Numbered from the stretch's first letter, positions 24,810-34,471 are shown. The stretch is DNA of 64,000 nt from JANXLS01 sp038227045 (GCA_038227045.1 JBBRQD010000012.1:1-64000), one strand, 5' to 3'. Made by a program: numbers and translations. The notes: generated by a model not told the origin, from the sequence alone.

Positions 24810-27290
24810 ATGAATCGAAGTTGTCATCTGACTATTCTCGCAATCGTCATCGCATCGACCGGTGTCACAGCCGGCGATGCCGCCACTTCTTTTCAATCCA
24901 GCGTTTCAAACGTCCTCAAGGCCAACTGCACCAAATGCCACGGCCCGGAAAAGCAGAAAGCAAAAATCAATTTAAGCGGTGCGCGCACAGCGGCACAACT
25001 CGCCGCCGAAAAAGAACTCTGGTTTCGCGTCCTCGATCAGATCGAATCCGGCAACATGCCGCCCGAAGAAGAAAAACAGCCGTCGGCCGCGGAGCGCCAG
25101 GCCATCGCAGGCTGGATTCGCGGCGATTTCATTGAATTGCTGGCTGTGAAGCAACACGCGGAAGGCCGCAGCAAACTCCGGCGCTTGAGCCGCAACGAAT
25201 ACGCCAACACCGTTCAAGATCTTTTCGGCATCCGCCCCACCGTCGGCCTGAATCTGCCCGACGACGGCAAGGTCGATGGCTACGACAAAGTCAGCGGCGC
25301 CCTGCCGCTGTCGGCATTCGGAACCTTCGGTTATTTCAAAATGTCCGAAGAGATTCTGAGATGGATGCTGAGACCCATTCCGAAACCCAAAGCAGCAGTG
25401 CCACCCGTCGCCAACGCGCCGGCAGACCCGAGCCGCATAGTAAAAGCCGAAGCACAGGAAAGCGGTCAATCGGCCGGACACAGTCTCAAACTGGAAGACG
25501 GCACCATCGTCTCGTTCAACTCGGATACGACTTCCGGGCGCTTGAATTACGGCGGTCCGCGCGTGCCGGGAATGCATAAGATTCGCGTTTCCGTATATGG
25601 TTATCAGACCGACAAAACCATGCCTTTCGGTGTGTACGTGGGCCACACGTCCGCCTATCCGCAGATCTTGGACTTGCTGAAAATACTTGAAGCGCCGCCG
25701 GGTAAAGCAGCAGTCATCGAAACCGAGATTTACCTGAGAACACGGGATCTCAACGATCGCGTTCCGGTCGGAGACAGTATCCGGCTGATTCCATTTGGAA
25801 TCGGTGTGCAGGTGCCGAAGAACTCCTTCGCAAAGGACTGCAAAGGCCCAGGATTCGCCGTCCAATGGATCGAAGTGGAGGAACCGGAGATGCCGAATCT
25901 GGGCGACCGCTGGCTGACCGCGGATTTTCCCAAGGCGTTAAGCGACGAAATGCGCCGATCCAAACAGTTTGCGTTGCCAAAGCCGAGTCCGAATCCGAAG
26001 AAAAATCAGCCATCGACTGCTGTGACTACTCGCGAAGAGTTTCTGGCGGTCATGCAAACGACGTTCAAGCGGATCGGAACCAGATTTTACCGGCGCGATT
26101 TAACCCCTCAGGAACTCGATCCTATCCTTGCCGACATCGCCAAACAGATCGACAGCGGAGCGGTGCTGGAAAATGTATTCTTCGACAAGGTCACCGAAAT
26201 GATGACCTCGCCGGACTTTTTCTGCGTGATTGAACAACCCGGCCAACTCACCGATTTCGCGCTGGCTTCGCGCTTGTCGTACTTTCTCTGGAATTCGACG
26301 CCCGACGAAGCGCTTCTGGAGCTCGCCCGAAAGGGCAAGCTGCGCGATCCCAAAGTTCTGAAAGAACAAACCGAACGGTTGCTGAACGATCCCAAGTCCG
26401 AACGATTCGTTAACGATTTTGTCAATCAGTGGCTGGGCCTGCGAGCGATCAACGATACGTCGCCCGATCCAAACTTGTATCCAGACTACGACGAACTCCT
26501 GAAACTCTCCAGCGTGATGGAAACGCAGGGCTTCTTCCGCCGCGTGTTGACTGAAAACCTCAGCGTCCGGAATTTCGTCACTGCTCCCTGGGCGCTGCTC
26601 AATGAACCACTGGCAAAGCACTACGGCGTGCCGGACGTGAAAGGAATGCAGCTCCAAAAAGTGAGCCTGCCGGATGTCTCACCATACAGCGGTATCTGGA
26701 CTCAATCCGCGATCATGAAAGTCACTGCCAACGGCACGAACACATCGCCGGTAAAGCGCGGAGTCTGGGTCGCGGAGCGGCTTTTGGGAATCCCTATTCC
26801 GCCACCGCCGCCGAACATCAAGCCCGTGGAACCCGACGTTCGCGGCGCAAAAACGCTACGCGAACAATTGGCTCTGCACAGCAGTGGCGGTTCGTGCACA
26901 AGCTGCCACGCCAAATTCGATCCTTATGGTTTTGCGCTCGAAAGTTTTGACGTGACGGGAAGCTTTCGCAAGAATTACCGCGAAGCAAATCCGGATCACA
27001 AGGGCAAGCCCACATGGCGAGACGGCTTGCCAGTCGATAGCAGCGGAAAAATGCCAGACGGGCGGCCATTCGCGGGAATCGCGGAACTCCGCCAGTTGTT
27101 GGCAAAAAACCCGGAACAACTGGCGCGCGGCGTCACGCGCCACCTCGTCACCTACGCCACCGGATCGCCCGCAAGCGTCGTGGATCAATCCGCCATCGAT
27201 CGCATTGTAAAAAGCGCCGCAGCGGACGACTATGGATTGCGTTCGCTGATCCATGCGTTGGTACAAAGCGAACTGTTTCGCTGGAAATAA
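24810..27290 (+). CDS. Secreted planctomycete-cytochrome protein (PSCyt1-DUF1587-DUF1592-DUF1588-DUF1585)
   Basis: 826 residues behind a signal peptide (LTILAIVIASTGVTAGDA). Domains in order: PSCyt1 with CTKCHG near residue 40; DUF1587 with LRRLSRNEYANTVQDLFGI near residue 125; DUF1595 and DUF1592 with SRLSYFLWNSTPDEALLELA and the following LRDPKVLKEQTERLLNDPKS; DUF1588 with RGVWVAERLLGIPIPPPPPN and a second CxxCH motif in GGSCTSCHAKFDPYGFALES; DUF1585 at the end with LARGVTRHLVTYATGSP. It is expected to be a periplasmic c-type haem protein acting with the DUF1552 protein before it. Substrate unknown. Confidence 0.92.
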   Translation: MNRSCHLTILAIVIASTGVTAGDAATSFQSSVSNVLKANCTKCHGPEKQKAKINLSGARTAAQLAAEKELWFRVLDQIESGNMPPEEEKQPSAAERQAIAGWIRGDFIELLAVKQHAEGRSKLRRLSRNEYANTVQDLFGIRPTVGLNLPDDGKVDGYDKVSGALPLSAFGTFGYFKMSEEILRWMLRPIPKPKAAVPPVANAPADPSRIVKAEAQESGQSAGHSLKLEDGTIVSFNSDTTSGRLNYGGPRVPGMHKIRVSVYGYQTDKTMPFGVYVGHTSAYPQILDLLKILEAPPGKAAVIETEIYLRTRDLNDRVPVGDSIRLIPFGIGVQVPKNSFAKDCKGPGFAVQWIEVEEPEMPNLGDRWLTADFPKALSDEMRRSKQFALPKPSPNPKKNQPSTAVTTREEFLAVMQTTFKRIGTRFYRRDLTPQELDPILADIAKQIDSGAVLENVFFDKVTEMMTSPDFFCVIEQPGQLTDFALASRLSYFLWNSTPDEALLELARKGKLRDPKVLKEQTERLLNDPKSERFVNDFVNQWLGLRAINDTSPDPNLYPDYDELLKLSSVMETQGFFRRVLTENLSVRNFVTAPWALLNEPLAKHYGVPDVKGMQLQKVSLPDVSPYSGIWTQSAIMKVTANGTNTSPVKRGVWVAERLLGIPIPPPPPNIKPVEPDVRGAKTLREQLALHSSGGSCTSCHAKFDPYGFALESFDVTGSFRKNYREANPDHKGKPTWRDGLPVDSSGKMPDGRPFAGIAELRQLLAKNPEQLARGVTRHLVTYATGSPASVVDQSAIDRIVKSAAADDYGLRSLIHALVQSELFRWK

Positions 27291-27341
27291 ATAAAATGTG
27301 ACATAACCGCTTCCGGTTGTGATCAATTGAGGAGGATTCCC

Positions 27342-28340
27342 ATGAATCGCAAAATGAATCGAGCGTTTTTCACCTTGCTGGCGGCTCTATTCGTGTTCGC
27401 TCGAACAGCGTTCGCCGCCGATGAACCCGAGATGACCGAGTTTCCGCTGGCGACGGAGGGCCATCGCCCACAGGCGATCACCGCCGGCCCGGATGGAAAT
27501 CTGTGGGCCACCGAAGTCATCAAGCACATTATTCTGCGCATCACGCCGGCGGGAGAAATCACCGAATTTCCCGTGCCGGGGACTGGCGTCGGCGTTTTGC
27601 AGGGCATCGCGCCGGGCGCGGACAACACGATCTGGTTTACGTCGCGTGAAGAGAACATGGTCCGTCGCATGACGACGGACGGCAAGTTCACCGGCGAGTT
27701 CAAAATTCCATCGACATCGACCGTGCCCGGCGACATGACCAAAGGCTGCTGGCCGCGCGAAATCGCGCCCGGCCCGGACGGCAACCTCTGGTTCGCCGAA
27801 ATGTCCACGAGCAAAATCGGGCGCATCACGCCGCAGGGCGAAATCAAAGAATTTCCAATTCCTACGGAGCTGAGCAAACCGTACTGCGTGGTCACTGGAC
27901 CCGACAAAAACATCTGGTTCACTGAAAGCGCCGTGAACAAGATTGGAAAACTGGAACCCGATACGGGAAAGGTGACGGAGTTTGCGATCCCTACGGCAAA
28001 GGCGTTCGCACGCGAAATTACAGTGGGGGCCGACGGCAATCTGTGGTTCACGGAAAACAGCGCGGACAAAATCGGCAAGATCACGCCCGACGGCAAGATC
28101 ACGGAATTCGATCTGCCCAAAGCCAGCCAGCCGGTCGGAATCACGAAGGGATCCGACGGCAATGTCTGGTTCTGCGAATTCAAGTCAGGCAAAATCGGAC
28201 GCATCACGCCGGAAGGGAAGATCACCGAGTTTCCAGTGAAAGCGCCAAACGGCCAGCCGTTCTGCATCACATCAGGCCCGGACGGAAACGTGTGGTACGC
28301 GCTTCAGGCGAATCGGATTGGGCGGATTAAGTTGAAGTAG
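27342..28340 (+). CDS. Secreted virginiamycin-B-lyase-like beta-propeller
   Basis: 332 residues with a signal peptide (FFTLLAALFVFARTAFAADE). Six to seven blades repeat the pattern GPDGNLWFTE ... IGRITPxGxITEFPIPT, which is the Vgb/NHL propeller. True Vgb opens streptogramin B rings; most homologues in environmental bacteria are of unknown function, and resistance should not be assumed from this similarity. The start at 27342 has an ideal GAGGAGG site, 52 bases after the DUF1592 gene, so it may be transcribed with it. Confidence 0.88.
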   Translation: MNRKMNRAFFTLLAALFVFARTAFAADEPEMTEFPLATEGHRPQAITAGPDGNLWATEVIKHIILRITPAGEITEFPVPGTGVGVLQGIAPGADNTIWFTSREENMVRRMTTDGKFTGEFKIPSTSTVPGDMTKGCWPREIAPGPDGNLWFAEMSTSKIGRITPQGEIKEFPIPTELSKPYCVVTGPDKNIWFTESAVNKIGKLEPDTGKVTEFAIPTAKAFAREITVGADGNLWFTENSADKIGKITPDGKITEFDLPKASQPVGITKGSDGNVWFCEFKSGKIGRITPEGKITEFPVKAPNGQPFCITSGPDGNVWYALQANRIGRIKLK

Positions 28341-28362
28341 GTTGCATAGACAAGTGCAAGGT

Positions 28363-28632
28363 TCATTTATTTTCCACGGCAGCAGGCACGGGCGCGCCGT
28401 CACTCGTCTTGGGTTTATCCTGCTGATCGCGCAAGTGCCGGATTGCCAATGCGCCGCCTATCCCTAGCGCTGCCGCCAATGCGGCACCGGCGACGATCGT
28501 TCCGCACGATGATGACGTTCTCTCTGGCGGATACGGAATCCCATGTTCATTGCGCGGATCGGGCACCAAATCCGCGCGGACACTGCCCGACATCGCAACG
28601 CAAAAAAACATGCTCGCTGCAATCCCTTTCAT
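28363..28632 (-). CDS. Small exported or membrane protein, function unknown
   Basis: 89 residues: a signal peptide (KGIAASMFFCVAMSGSVRA), a proline-rich linker PDPRNEHGIPYPPER, a single membrane helix (CGTIVAGAALAAALGIGGAL) and a short charged tail. The ATG at 28632 follows GAGGAGC. It lies 13 bases after the nucleotidyltransferase-like gene on the same strand, so the two may be one unit. No family recognised. Confidence 0.55.
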   Translation of the reverse strand: MKGIAASMFFCVAMSGSVRADLVPDPRNEHGIPYPPERTSSSCGTIVAGAALAAALGIGGALAIRHLRDQQDKPKTSDGAPVPAAVENK

Positions 28633-28645
28633 ATTTGTTGCTCCT

Positions 28646-29272
28646 CTATTCGTCCATCGTCGGTTCATTTTGCACAGCGCGACACAGTTCGAGATATTTT
28701 TCGCGCACGTACGGATTGAGTTTTAGCGCGAAGTCTTCATCGAGCTTGCGAGCTTGAATGAGCGCAATTACGTCGCCAATGTCTTTCGCACGCATAACAG
28801 AAGTCATTCCCGACGCCAACTTCAACTCAATAAGTGTTTCCAGATTAATGTAGCGCGCTCCCTTGAATTCGACCCAGCACTTTTCAGGATCGGGGAATGC
28901 GACAGGCTTGGGTTTGCCATCGCCCGGAAATCCGCCCGTCACCAGAAATTCGAGCTTTACGCCGGTCTCGGTATCGCGAAGCTGTTTGCTGCCCGTGAAT
29001 GGTGGGAGATAACCCAGGCCTTCCAATTTTTCGTGAAGCAGTTTCAATCCTTCGGCGGTAACAAGAATATCGACATCGACGGTCAATCGTTCGAATCCGT
29101 GTTCAAATAAAGCCATGCCGCCAACGATGGCATAGGGAACGCCAATGGCATCCAACCGGCTCGCAATTTTATTGAGCGTCGCTCGAATATCGCCTTGATT
29201 CATGAAGAATTTTGAAACCTCCGAGTAGGCATTATCGTCATGTTTGCGTATTTTTTCTTCAAACGTAATCAT
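28646..29272 (-). CDS. Nucleotidyltransferase-fold protein (AbiEii-like)
   Basis: 208 residues. The first half has YAIVGGMALFEHGFERLTVD followed by VDILV, the GG...DxD signature of minimal nucleotidyltransferases in the AbiEii/MNT group. The second half has ARYINLETLIELKLASGM and a KDIGDVIALIQAR motif, as in the known domain of this type. Some relatives are toxins of type IV toxin-antitoxin systems; no antitoxin gene is next to it here. The ATG at 29272 is chosen because GAGGG lies 8 bases before it. Confidence 0.75.
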   Translation of the reverse strand: MITFEEKIRKHDDNAYSEVSKFFMNQGDIRATLNKIASRLDAIGVPYAIVGGMALFEHGFERLTVDVDILVTAEGLKLLHEKLEGLGYLPPFTGSKQLRDTETGVKLEFLVTGGFPGDGKPKPVAFPDPEKCWVEFKGARYINLETLIELKLASGMTSVMRAKDIGDVIALIQARKLDEDFALKLNPYVREKYLELCRAVQNEPTMDE

Positions 29273-29334
29273 CAATCATGCCCTCGTTATTTCAAAACTG
29301 GCGCGGACCGTCTTCGATCCGCGCCTCTCTTTTT

Positions 29335-29371
29335 TTAATCCGCGAAAATCCGCGTTATCCGCGGTTAAAAA
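29335..29371. repeat. CGCGGAT-type dispersed repeat (inverted form)
   Basis: AATCCGCGAAAATCCGCGTT and ATCCGCGGTT. Same family as 5477, 9124, 16701, 18109 and 43066. Confidence 0.65.
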
Positions 29372-29389
29372 ATCTTCGCCGTTCCCGCG

Positions 29390-30775
29390 TTACATGTGCT
29401 TGACGATCTCGCGCCCGAACTCGCTGCACTTGACCAGCTTCGCGCCATCCATCTGGCGTTCGAAATCGTACGTCACCGTCTTCGCGCCGATTGCGCCGTC
29501 CATGCCTTTGACGATCAGACTGGCGGCTTCGTTCCAGCCGAGGTGGCGGAACATCATTTCCCCTGACAGGATCACCGATCCCGGATTGACTTTGTCCTGG
29601 TTGGCGTATTTCGGCGCGGTGCCGTGCGTCGCTTCGAAGATGGCGTGGCCGGTCAGGTAGTTGATGTTGCCGCCCGGCGCGATGCCGATGCCGCCGACTT
29701 GCGCGGCCAGCGCGTCGCTCAGGTAATCGCCGTTCAGGTTCAGCGTCGCGATCACGTCGAAATCCTTCGGGCGCGTCAGCACCTGCTGCAGCGTGATGTC
29801 GGCGATTGAATCGCGGACCATCAGTTTGCTCTTCCACTTACCGCCGCCGTGCGTCTCCCAGAGTTTCAGCGCGGTTTCGATTTCAGCACAGACTTTTTTC
29901 TGCTGCGCGGGCGTCATCATGTCGTAGCCCGGATCGATTTCCTTGGCGTTCTGTTCGACGGTGATCGCCGGATTCTTTTCTTTGTTGCCAAAAATCCACG
30001 ACTCGCGTTCGCTGACGGTTTCATTGCGGAATTCGCGCGCCGCCAGGCCGTAGCCCCAGTCGCGGAAGCCGCCTTCGGTGAACTTCATGATGTTGCCTTT
30101 GTGGACCAGCGTGAGGCTCTTGCGCTTTTGTTCGAGCGCGTACTTGATCGCCGCGCGCACCAGGCGCTCGCTGCCTTCGCTCGACACCGGCTTCACGCCG
30201 ATCGAGCTGGTGTTGGGGAAGCGGATGTTTTTGACACCCATTTCTTTTTGGAAAAATTCGATGACTTTTTTCACTTCAGGCGATCCGGCCATCCATTCGA
30301 TGCCCGCATAGATGTCTTCGCAATTCTCACGGAAGATAACCATGTCGACGGCTTCGGGGCGCTTCACCGGCGACGGGACGCCTTTGAAATAGCGCACGGG
30401 GCGCAGACAGACATAGAGGTCGAGCATCTGGCGCAGCGCGACGTTCAAGCTGCGGATGCCGCCGCCGATGGGCGTGGTCAGCGGGCCTTTGATGCCGACA
30501 AGATAATCTTTGAACGCGGTGACGGTCTCTTCGGGCAGCCAGTTGCCGGTGAGGTTGAAGGCCTTTTCCCCGGCGAGGACTTCGTACCAGGCGATTTTTT
30601 TCTTTCCGCCGTATGCCTTTTCGAGCGCCTGATCGAAGACGTACTGCGACGCCTTCCAGATATCCGGGCCGGTGCCGTCGCCTTCGATAAAAGGGATGAC
30701 CGGGTTGTTCGGCACCTGAAGAATGCCGTCTTTGATATGAATTTTTTCGCCCGCGGGCGGAGTGGTTTTGGACAT
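29390..30775 (-). CDS. icd: NADP-dependent isocitrate dehydrogenase
   Basis: TCA-cycle enzyme making 2-oxoglutarate, CO2 and NADPH. About 461 residues. It has the substrate/phosphorylation-site region NTSSIGVKPVS, the decarboxylase signature NLNGDYLSDALAAQVGGIGI followed by APGGNINY, and VIPFIEGDGTGPDIW near the N-terminus, all typical of the prokaryotic NADP type. It ends in GREIVKHM. The ATG at 30775 is chosen over 30784 because AAGGATG lies before it. It is transcribed away from the propeller gene at 31000. Confidence 0.95.
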   Translation of the reverse strand: MSKTTPPAGEKIHIKDGILQVPNNPVIPFIEGDGTGPDIWKASQYVFDQALEKAYGGKKKIAWYEVLAGEKAFNLTGNWLPEETVTAFKDYLVGIKGPLTTPIGGGIRSLNVALRQMLDLYVCLRPVRYFKGVPSPVKRPEAVDMVIFRENCEDIYAGIEWMAGSPEVKKVIEFFQKEMGVKNIRFPNTSSIGVKPVSSEGSERLVRAAIKYALEQKRKSLTLVHKGNIMKFTEGGFRDWGYGLAAREFRNETVSERESWIFGNKEKNPAITVEQNAKEIDPGYDMMTPAQQKKVCAEIETALKLWETHGGGKWKSKLMVRDSIADITLQQVLTRPKDFDVIATLNLNGDYLSDALAAQVGGIGIAPGGNINYLTGHAIFEATHGTAPKYANQDKVNPGSVILSGEMMFRHLGWNEAASLIVKGMDGAIGAKTVTYDFERQMDGAKLVKCSEFGREIVKHM

Positions 30776-30859
30776 GAGTGTCATCCTTGCGTGTGTTTCA
30801 AAAGAGGCGGCCGCGCCGCCAGAACCGTGTTGAGCATTCTAATCTTTTTACGCCTTTTG

Positions 30860-30893
30860 TCTCTCGCAAAGCCGCAAAGGCGCAAAGAACGGC
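30860..30893. repeat. CGCAAAG-type dispersed repeat
   Basis: TCTCTCGCAAAGCCGCAAAG then GCGCAAAGAACGG. Same family as the inverted pair at 18947-19097. Confidence 0.7.
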
Positions 30894-30999
30894 TTTACGG
30901 CGCTCGAATCCCGCGTTCGTCTATTCTGGATTTTTGGTTTTCAAATTGGCAAACATTCGGCACAATTGCGGCGTTAGTTCACTTCCTGGAGATTGTCGC

Positions 31000-32505
31000 A
31001 TGCCCTTCGCGCCTCGTGGTATTGTCGTGTTCGCTCTTTTTCTGACTGCATATTTGACAACCGGATTCGTGCTATCAGGCGAATACAAAGATCCGGCTCC
31101 GCCCGTCGTGAACGCACTCAAGCCGATGGATGCGCCCAAGCCCGCGCCGCATCCCAGCGTCGCGTTTCACACGGCCCCCAAGCCGCTGCCTGCGGGAGCG
31201 GTTACCACCGATTGGCCATGTTTTCTGGGTGCGACGCATGATATGAAATCGCCCGAAACAAAGCTTCTTAAAGAGTGGCCGAAGGAAGGTCCGGCGTTAG
31301 TTTGGGAGATGAAACGTGGCACCGGCTACACGTCGCCGTCAATTGCCGGCGAGCGGCTCGTCTATATGCACCGCGAAGGCGAAGAAGAACTTGTCGAATG
31401 CCTGAAGGCTGACACCGGGGAGCGCCTCTGGCGCTTTAACTATCCGACGGATTACCAGGACAAATACGGCTACAACAACGGTCCGCGCGCCAGCCCGCTG
31501 ATTGCCGGCGATAAAGTCTACACGTATGGCGCGCAGGGCAAACTGCACTGCTTGGATCTCGCCACCGGACAGATGCTCTGGATGCGTGCGATCAATGACG
31601 AATTCAAAGTTCCGCAGGATTTTTTCGGCACGGCGACCACACCGTTGCTCGAAGGAAATCTGCTGATCATTAACGTCGGGGCACCCGAGGGTCCATGTGT
31701 TGCGGCGTTCGACAAAGACAGCGGCAAAATGGCCTGGGCCTGCGACGCCGAAGGCTGGGGTCCAAGCTACGCATCGCCAGTGCCTGGAGTGGTGCAGGGC
31801 GCGCGGCGCGTCTTCGTCTTCGCGGGCGGCGCGAGCCGTCCACCGACGGGCGGACTGATCTGCCTCGATCCAACTAACGGCAAAGTGGACTTCACGTTTC
31901 CCTGGCGCAGCAAGTCGTTTGAATCGGTGAATGCATCGTGCCCGGTGGTGATCGGCAACCAGGTATTCATCTCCGCGACGTATCAAACCGGCGGGGCGTT
32001 GTTGAACATCCTGCCGGGGTTCAAACCGGAAGTCGCCTGGTCCTCCGACGACTTCGGCATTCATTTCATGACCGCGATTCACAAGGACGGCTACCTGTAT
32101 GGCTTCGACGGGCGCCACGATCAGAATTCGAAACTCGTCTGTTTCGAAGTGAAAACGGGAAAGGAAATGTGGCGCGAGCAGCCTAAGTGGACTGAAACGG
32201 TGCCGTATCTGGACAGAATAACGAAGGAAAAAAAGACGCGCGAGATCACCGTGGGAGATTATCGCGGCTCGTTGCTGGAGGCAGACGGGCATTTCTTTTG
32301 CCTGGGCGAAGCGGGGCATTTGCAGTGCTGGCAACTGACGCCGCAAGGCATGAAAGAAATCGCGCGAAGCTGGATCTTTGCCGCAAGCGAAACCTGGACG
32401 CCGCTGGTCTTGAGCAAAGGACTGTTGTACGTCGTCCAGAATCACAAGGACGATCTCACCGGCACGCCGCCGCGGCTGATGTGCTTCGATCTGAGGGGGA
32501 AATAA
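31000..32505 (+). CDS. PQQ-like outer-membrane/exported beta-propeller protein
   Basis: 501 residues behind a signal peptide (GIVVFALFLTAYLTTGFVLS). The body repeats PQQ/quinoprotein-type strands: LVYMHREGEEELVECLKADT then GERLWRF, LHCLDLATGQMLWMRAIN, VAAFDKDSGKMAWACDAEG. This layout is common in PVC bacteria as a protein-interaction or sensor propeller and is not evidence for alcohol dehydrogenase activity. The start ATG at 31000 is chosen because the signal peptide begins there; the frame upstream crosses a repeat. Confidence 0.85.
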   Translation: MPFAPRGIVVFALFLTAYLTTGFVLSGEYKDPAPPVVNALKPMDAPKPAPHPSVAFHTAPKPLPAGAVTTDWPCFLGATHDMKSPETKLLKEWPKEGPALVWEMKRGTGYTSPSIAGERLVYMHREGEEELVECLKADTGERLWRFNYPTDYQDKYGYNNGPRASPLIAGDKVYTYGAQGKLHCLDLATGQMLWMRAINDEFKVPQDFFGTATTPLLEGNLLIINVGAPEGPCVAAFDKDSGKMAWACDAEGWGPSYASPVPGVVQGARRVFVFAGGASRPPTGGLICLDPTNGKVDFTFPWRSKSFESVNASCPVVIGNQVFISATYQTGGALLNILPGFKPEVAWSSDDFGIHFMTAIHKDGYLYGFDGRHDQNSKLVCFEVKTGKEMWREQPKWTETVPYLDRITKEKKTREITVGDYRGSLLEADGHFFCLGEAGHLQCWQLTPQGMKEIARSWIFAASETWTPLVLSKGLLYVVQNHKDDLTGTPPRLMCFDLRGK

Positions 32506-32536
32506 AATTCTGGGATTGGGATTGAGAGGTGATTCG

Positions 32537-33271
32537 ATGCTCGAAACCAACGATACAGTGCCCAATTCACCGGAACAACCCGATCAGCCGGTTCCGCCAG
32601 CCCCCACGTTTCCGGCCAAATTTATTCAACGGGCTCTTATCGGCCACGGCTCGAATTTGCGCATGCAGGTGGACGGTCGGGAAATCGAAACGACATTGCT
32701 CAACGCATCGATTGAGTTGCAATTGACCGCTGGCAAGCATGTCGTACACGTCTCGGCCACGGCGGATTTTCTTAAAAGCAAGGAACACCCGATCGAAGTG
32801 TTTCCGCATGGCGACAACACGTGGGTCGTGGACCACACCTGGCCGTACAACCGTTATCGCGTCGTGCCGCACGAACGCTGGCTGGACAACAAATACACCG
32901 GCTTTTTCGTGGTCCCCCGCCTCCATTTGTCGACGGCATTTCTCTGCATGATTCTGGCCGGAGTGCTAGTTGGCTTGAATACGCGGCCGCCCTTTGAGCC
33001 GCTGGATATCTCCGGAGTTGGAGGGTGGCTGTACGTGGATGTGGCCGGCCGCAAATGGGGTTGCCTATTCCAGTTCTGCGCCGAATCGTCGCGTAACACT
33101 AATTTCAGTGGGCGCTTTGGCAAAGGCTTCAGAAATGCAAGCGAACCGGAAACGGGCACCTTCATTCGGTGGGATCCAAACGGGGGGCAATGGGACTTCG
33201 TCCTCGGGGTTGCGATACTCGCAACCGCGGGTTGGTATCTTGAACGGCGCGAACGAAAACGCGCGCGTTGA
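32537..33271 (+). CDS. Membrane protein of unknown function with two TM helices
   Basis: 244 residues. A proline-rich N-terminus (PEQPDQPVPPAPTF) is followed by an Ig/PEGA-like stretch (GREIETTLLNASIELQLTAG then KHVVHVSATA). Two hydrophobic helices, STAFLCMILAGVLVGLN and FVLGVAILATAGWYLERRER, frame a ~70-residue loop with two cysteines (GCLFQFCAES), probably outside the cytoplasm. The start at 32537 has GAGAGGTG before it, and the gene lies 31 bases after the propeller, in the same direction. Not recognised. Confidence 0.6.
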   Translation: MLETNDTVPNSPEQPDQPVPPAPTFPAKFIQRALIGHGSNLRMQVDGREIETTLLNASIELQLTAGKHVVHVSATADFLKSKEHPIEVFPHGDNTWVVDHTWPYNRYRVVPHERWLDNKYTGFFVVPRLHLSTAFLCMILAGVLVGLNTRPPFEPLDISGVGGWLYVDVAGRKWGCLFQFCAESSRNTNFSGRFGKGFRNASEPETGTFIRWDPNGGQWDFVLGVAILATAGWYLERRERKRAR

Positions 33272-33510
33272 AAAGTGGACGTTTCAATACGTAAGCCGAA
33301 GTACGCGCACAGCCTGCTGAAAAATCGCTATCCGCCGCCGAATTCACACTGGGCGATGACGTAATCCCGTCTGAAAAAGGCAAACAATACCCGAAACGAG
33401 CTTATATCGAGATGCCTTAAAATATTGAAAGCAACTGGCTTTGGCTTTGCGCATAGAACCTAAGTTAAATGCCGGTGGTCGGCGTTTTCAATACTTTGGA
33501 GGTACTTCAA

Positions 33511-34431
33511 ATGTGTAAGACTTTAGTGGCAATTTCGATGCTGGCAATTGGCGCCGCCTACGCCTATGACGACTGCAGTTGCGTATGTGGCAATGGACAA
33601 AACAGCAGAGTTGTCTCCGATGGACGGCAAATGAACGCGCAGCCCACGGCAGACGGTTACTTTTTCCGCGATGGCCGGGTGATGGTCTATCGGAACGGCA
33701 ACCCGACAGAATTGACGCAAGAAACAGTTTTCGAGGACGGGTCGCGCCTTTCGGTCGATGGCACCCTGATTCTCCGCGACGGAACGCGCCGCCGGTTCCG
33801 GGATAATCAGTACGTGACGCTGGACGGTCGGATTTTGGACCGGGAGCGAATGAACGCGTCCTATCGCGAACAGAATACGCGCGACGGTTATTTCATGCGA
33901 AACGGCAAAGTGATGTCTTTCCGCAATGGCAACATGACGGAACTCACCACGGAAACGACGTTGGATAATGGCACGCGGATTATGGCCGACGGCACCGTGA
34001 TCATGAAAGATGGTACTCGGTCGCGGATCGGTGAAAAGCAGTGGATGTCGCACGATGGCCGCACGAATGAGAGCACCAATCACGAGAACAATGCGGCTCG
34101 GGATGCATCCCACAATCGCGTTGACCAAACGAACGAGCAGCACCATAGCGACGTGAACGTGAACCGCAATAACGTGAACGGGAACGCGAATGTTAACGCG
34201 CAGGAAGCGCATCGCGAAAACACGAATGATGTGAAGAGAAACTCTGAATTGAGAAACGAACAAGCTGGACGCAACGAAAACAAGCACGATGCGCCGAAGA
34301 ACGACGCCGCTCCGCGCAGCGAAACAAAGCGGGAACAAACGGGCCGAGCGGAGAGTAAGCCGGAAACGAACAAGAACGATGCGAACAGCAACGCCGGCCG
34401 TAGCGAAAACAAACAGGAAGAAAAGAAATAA
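33511..34431 (+). CDS. DUF6799-type exported protein with low-complexity C-terminus
   Basis: 306 residues. A short signal (CKTLVAISMLAIGAAYAYDD) is followed by two copies of a DUF6799-like unit: DGYFFRDGRVMVYRNGNPTE with LTQETVFEDGSRLSVDG, and DGYFMRNGKVMSFRNGNMTE with LTTETTLDNGTRIMADG. The last ~115 residues are rich in Asn, Glu, Lys and Arg (NVNRNNVNGNANVNAQEAHR), likely disordered. The ATG has TGGAGG 8 bases before it. It ends before a hairpin terminator shared with the next gene. Role unknown, probably envelope. Confidence 0.8.
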   Translation: MCKTLVAISMLAIGAAYAYDDCSCVCGNGQNSRVVSDGRQMNAQPTADGYFFRDGRVMVYRNGNPTELTQETVFEDGSRLSVDGTLILRDGTRRRFRDNQYVTLDGRILDRERMNASYREQNTRDGYFMRNGKVMSFRNGNMTELTTETTLDNGTRIMADGTVIMKDGTRSRIGEKQWMSHDGRTNESTNHENNAARDASHNRVDQTNEQHHSDVNVNRNNVNGNANVNAQEAHRENTNDVKRNSELRNEQAGRNENKHDAPKNDAAPRSETKREQTGRAESKPETNKNDANSNAGRSENKQEEKK

Positions 34432-34471
34432 CCGGTTGCCGCTGAATTAAAGAAATAGAAAATCTAAAGAG

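Noticed and set aside
27342..28340. Streptogramin resistance by a Vgb lyase
   Set aside because: Only the propeller fold is supported. Most such proteins in environmental bacteria are not lyases, and the active-site residues could not be checked.
29849..31045. Open frame on the plus strand, 398 codons
   Set aside because: Antisense to icd; no motif, and it would run through the icd start and a repeat.
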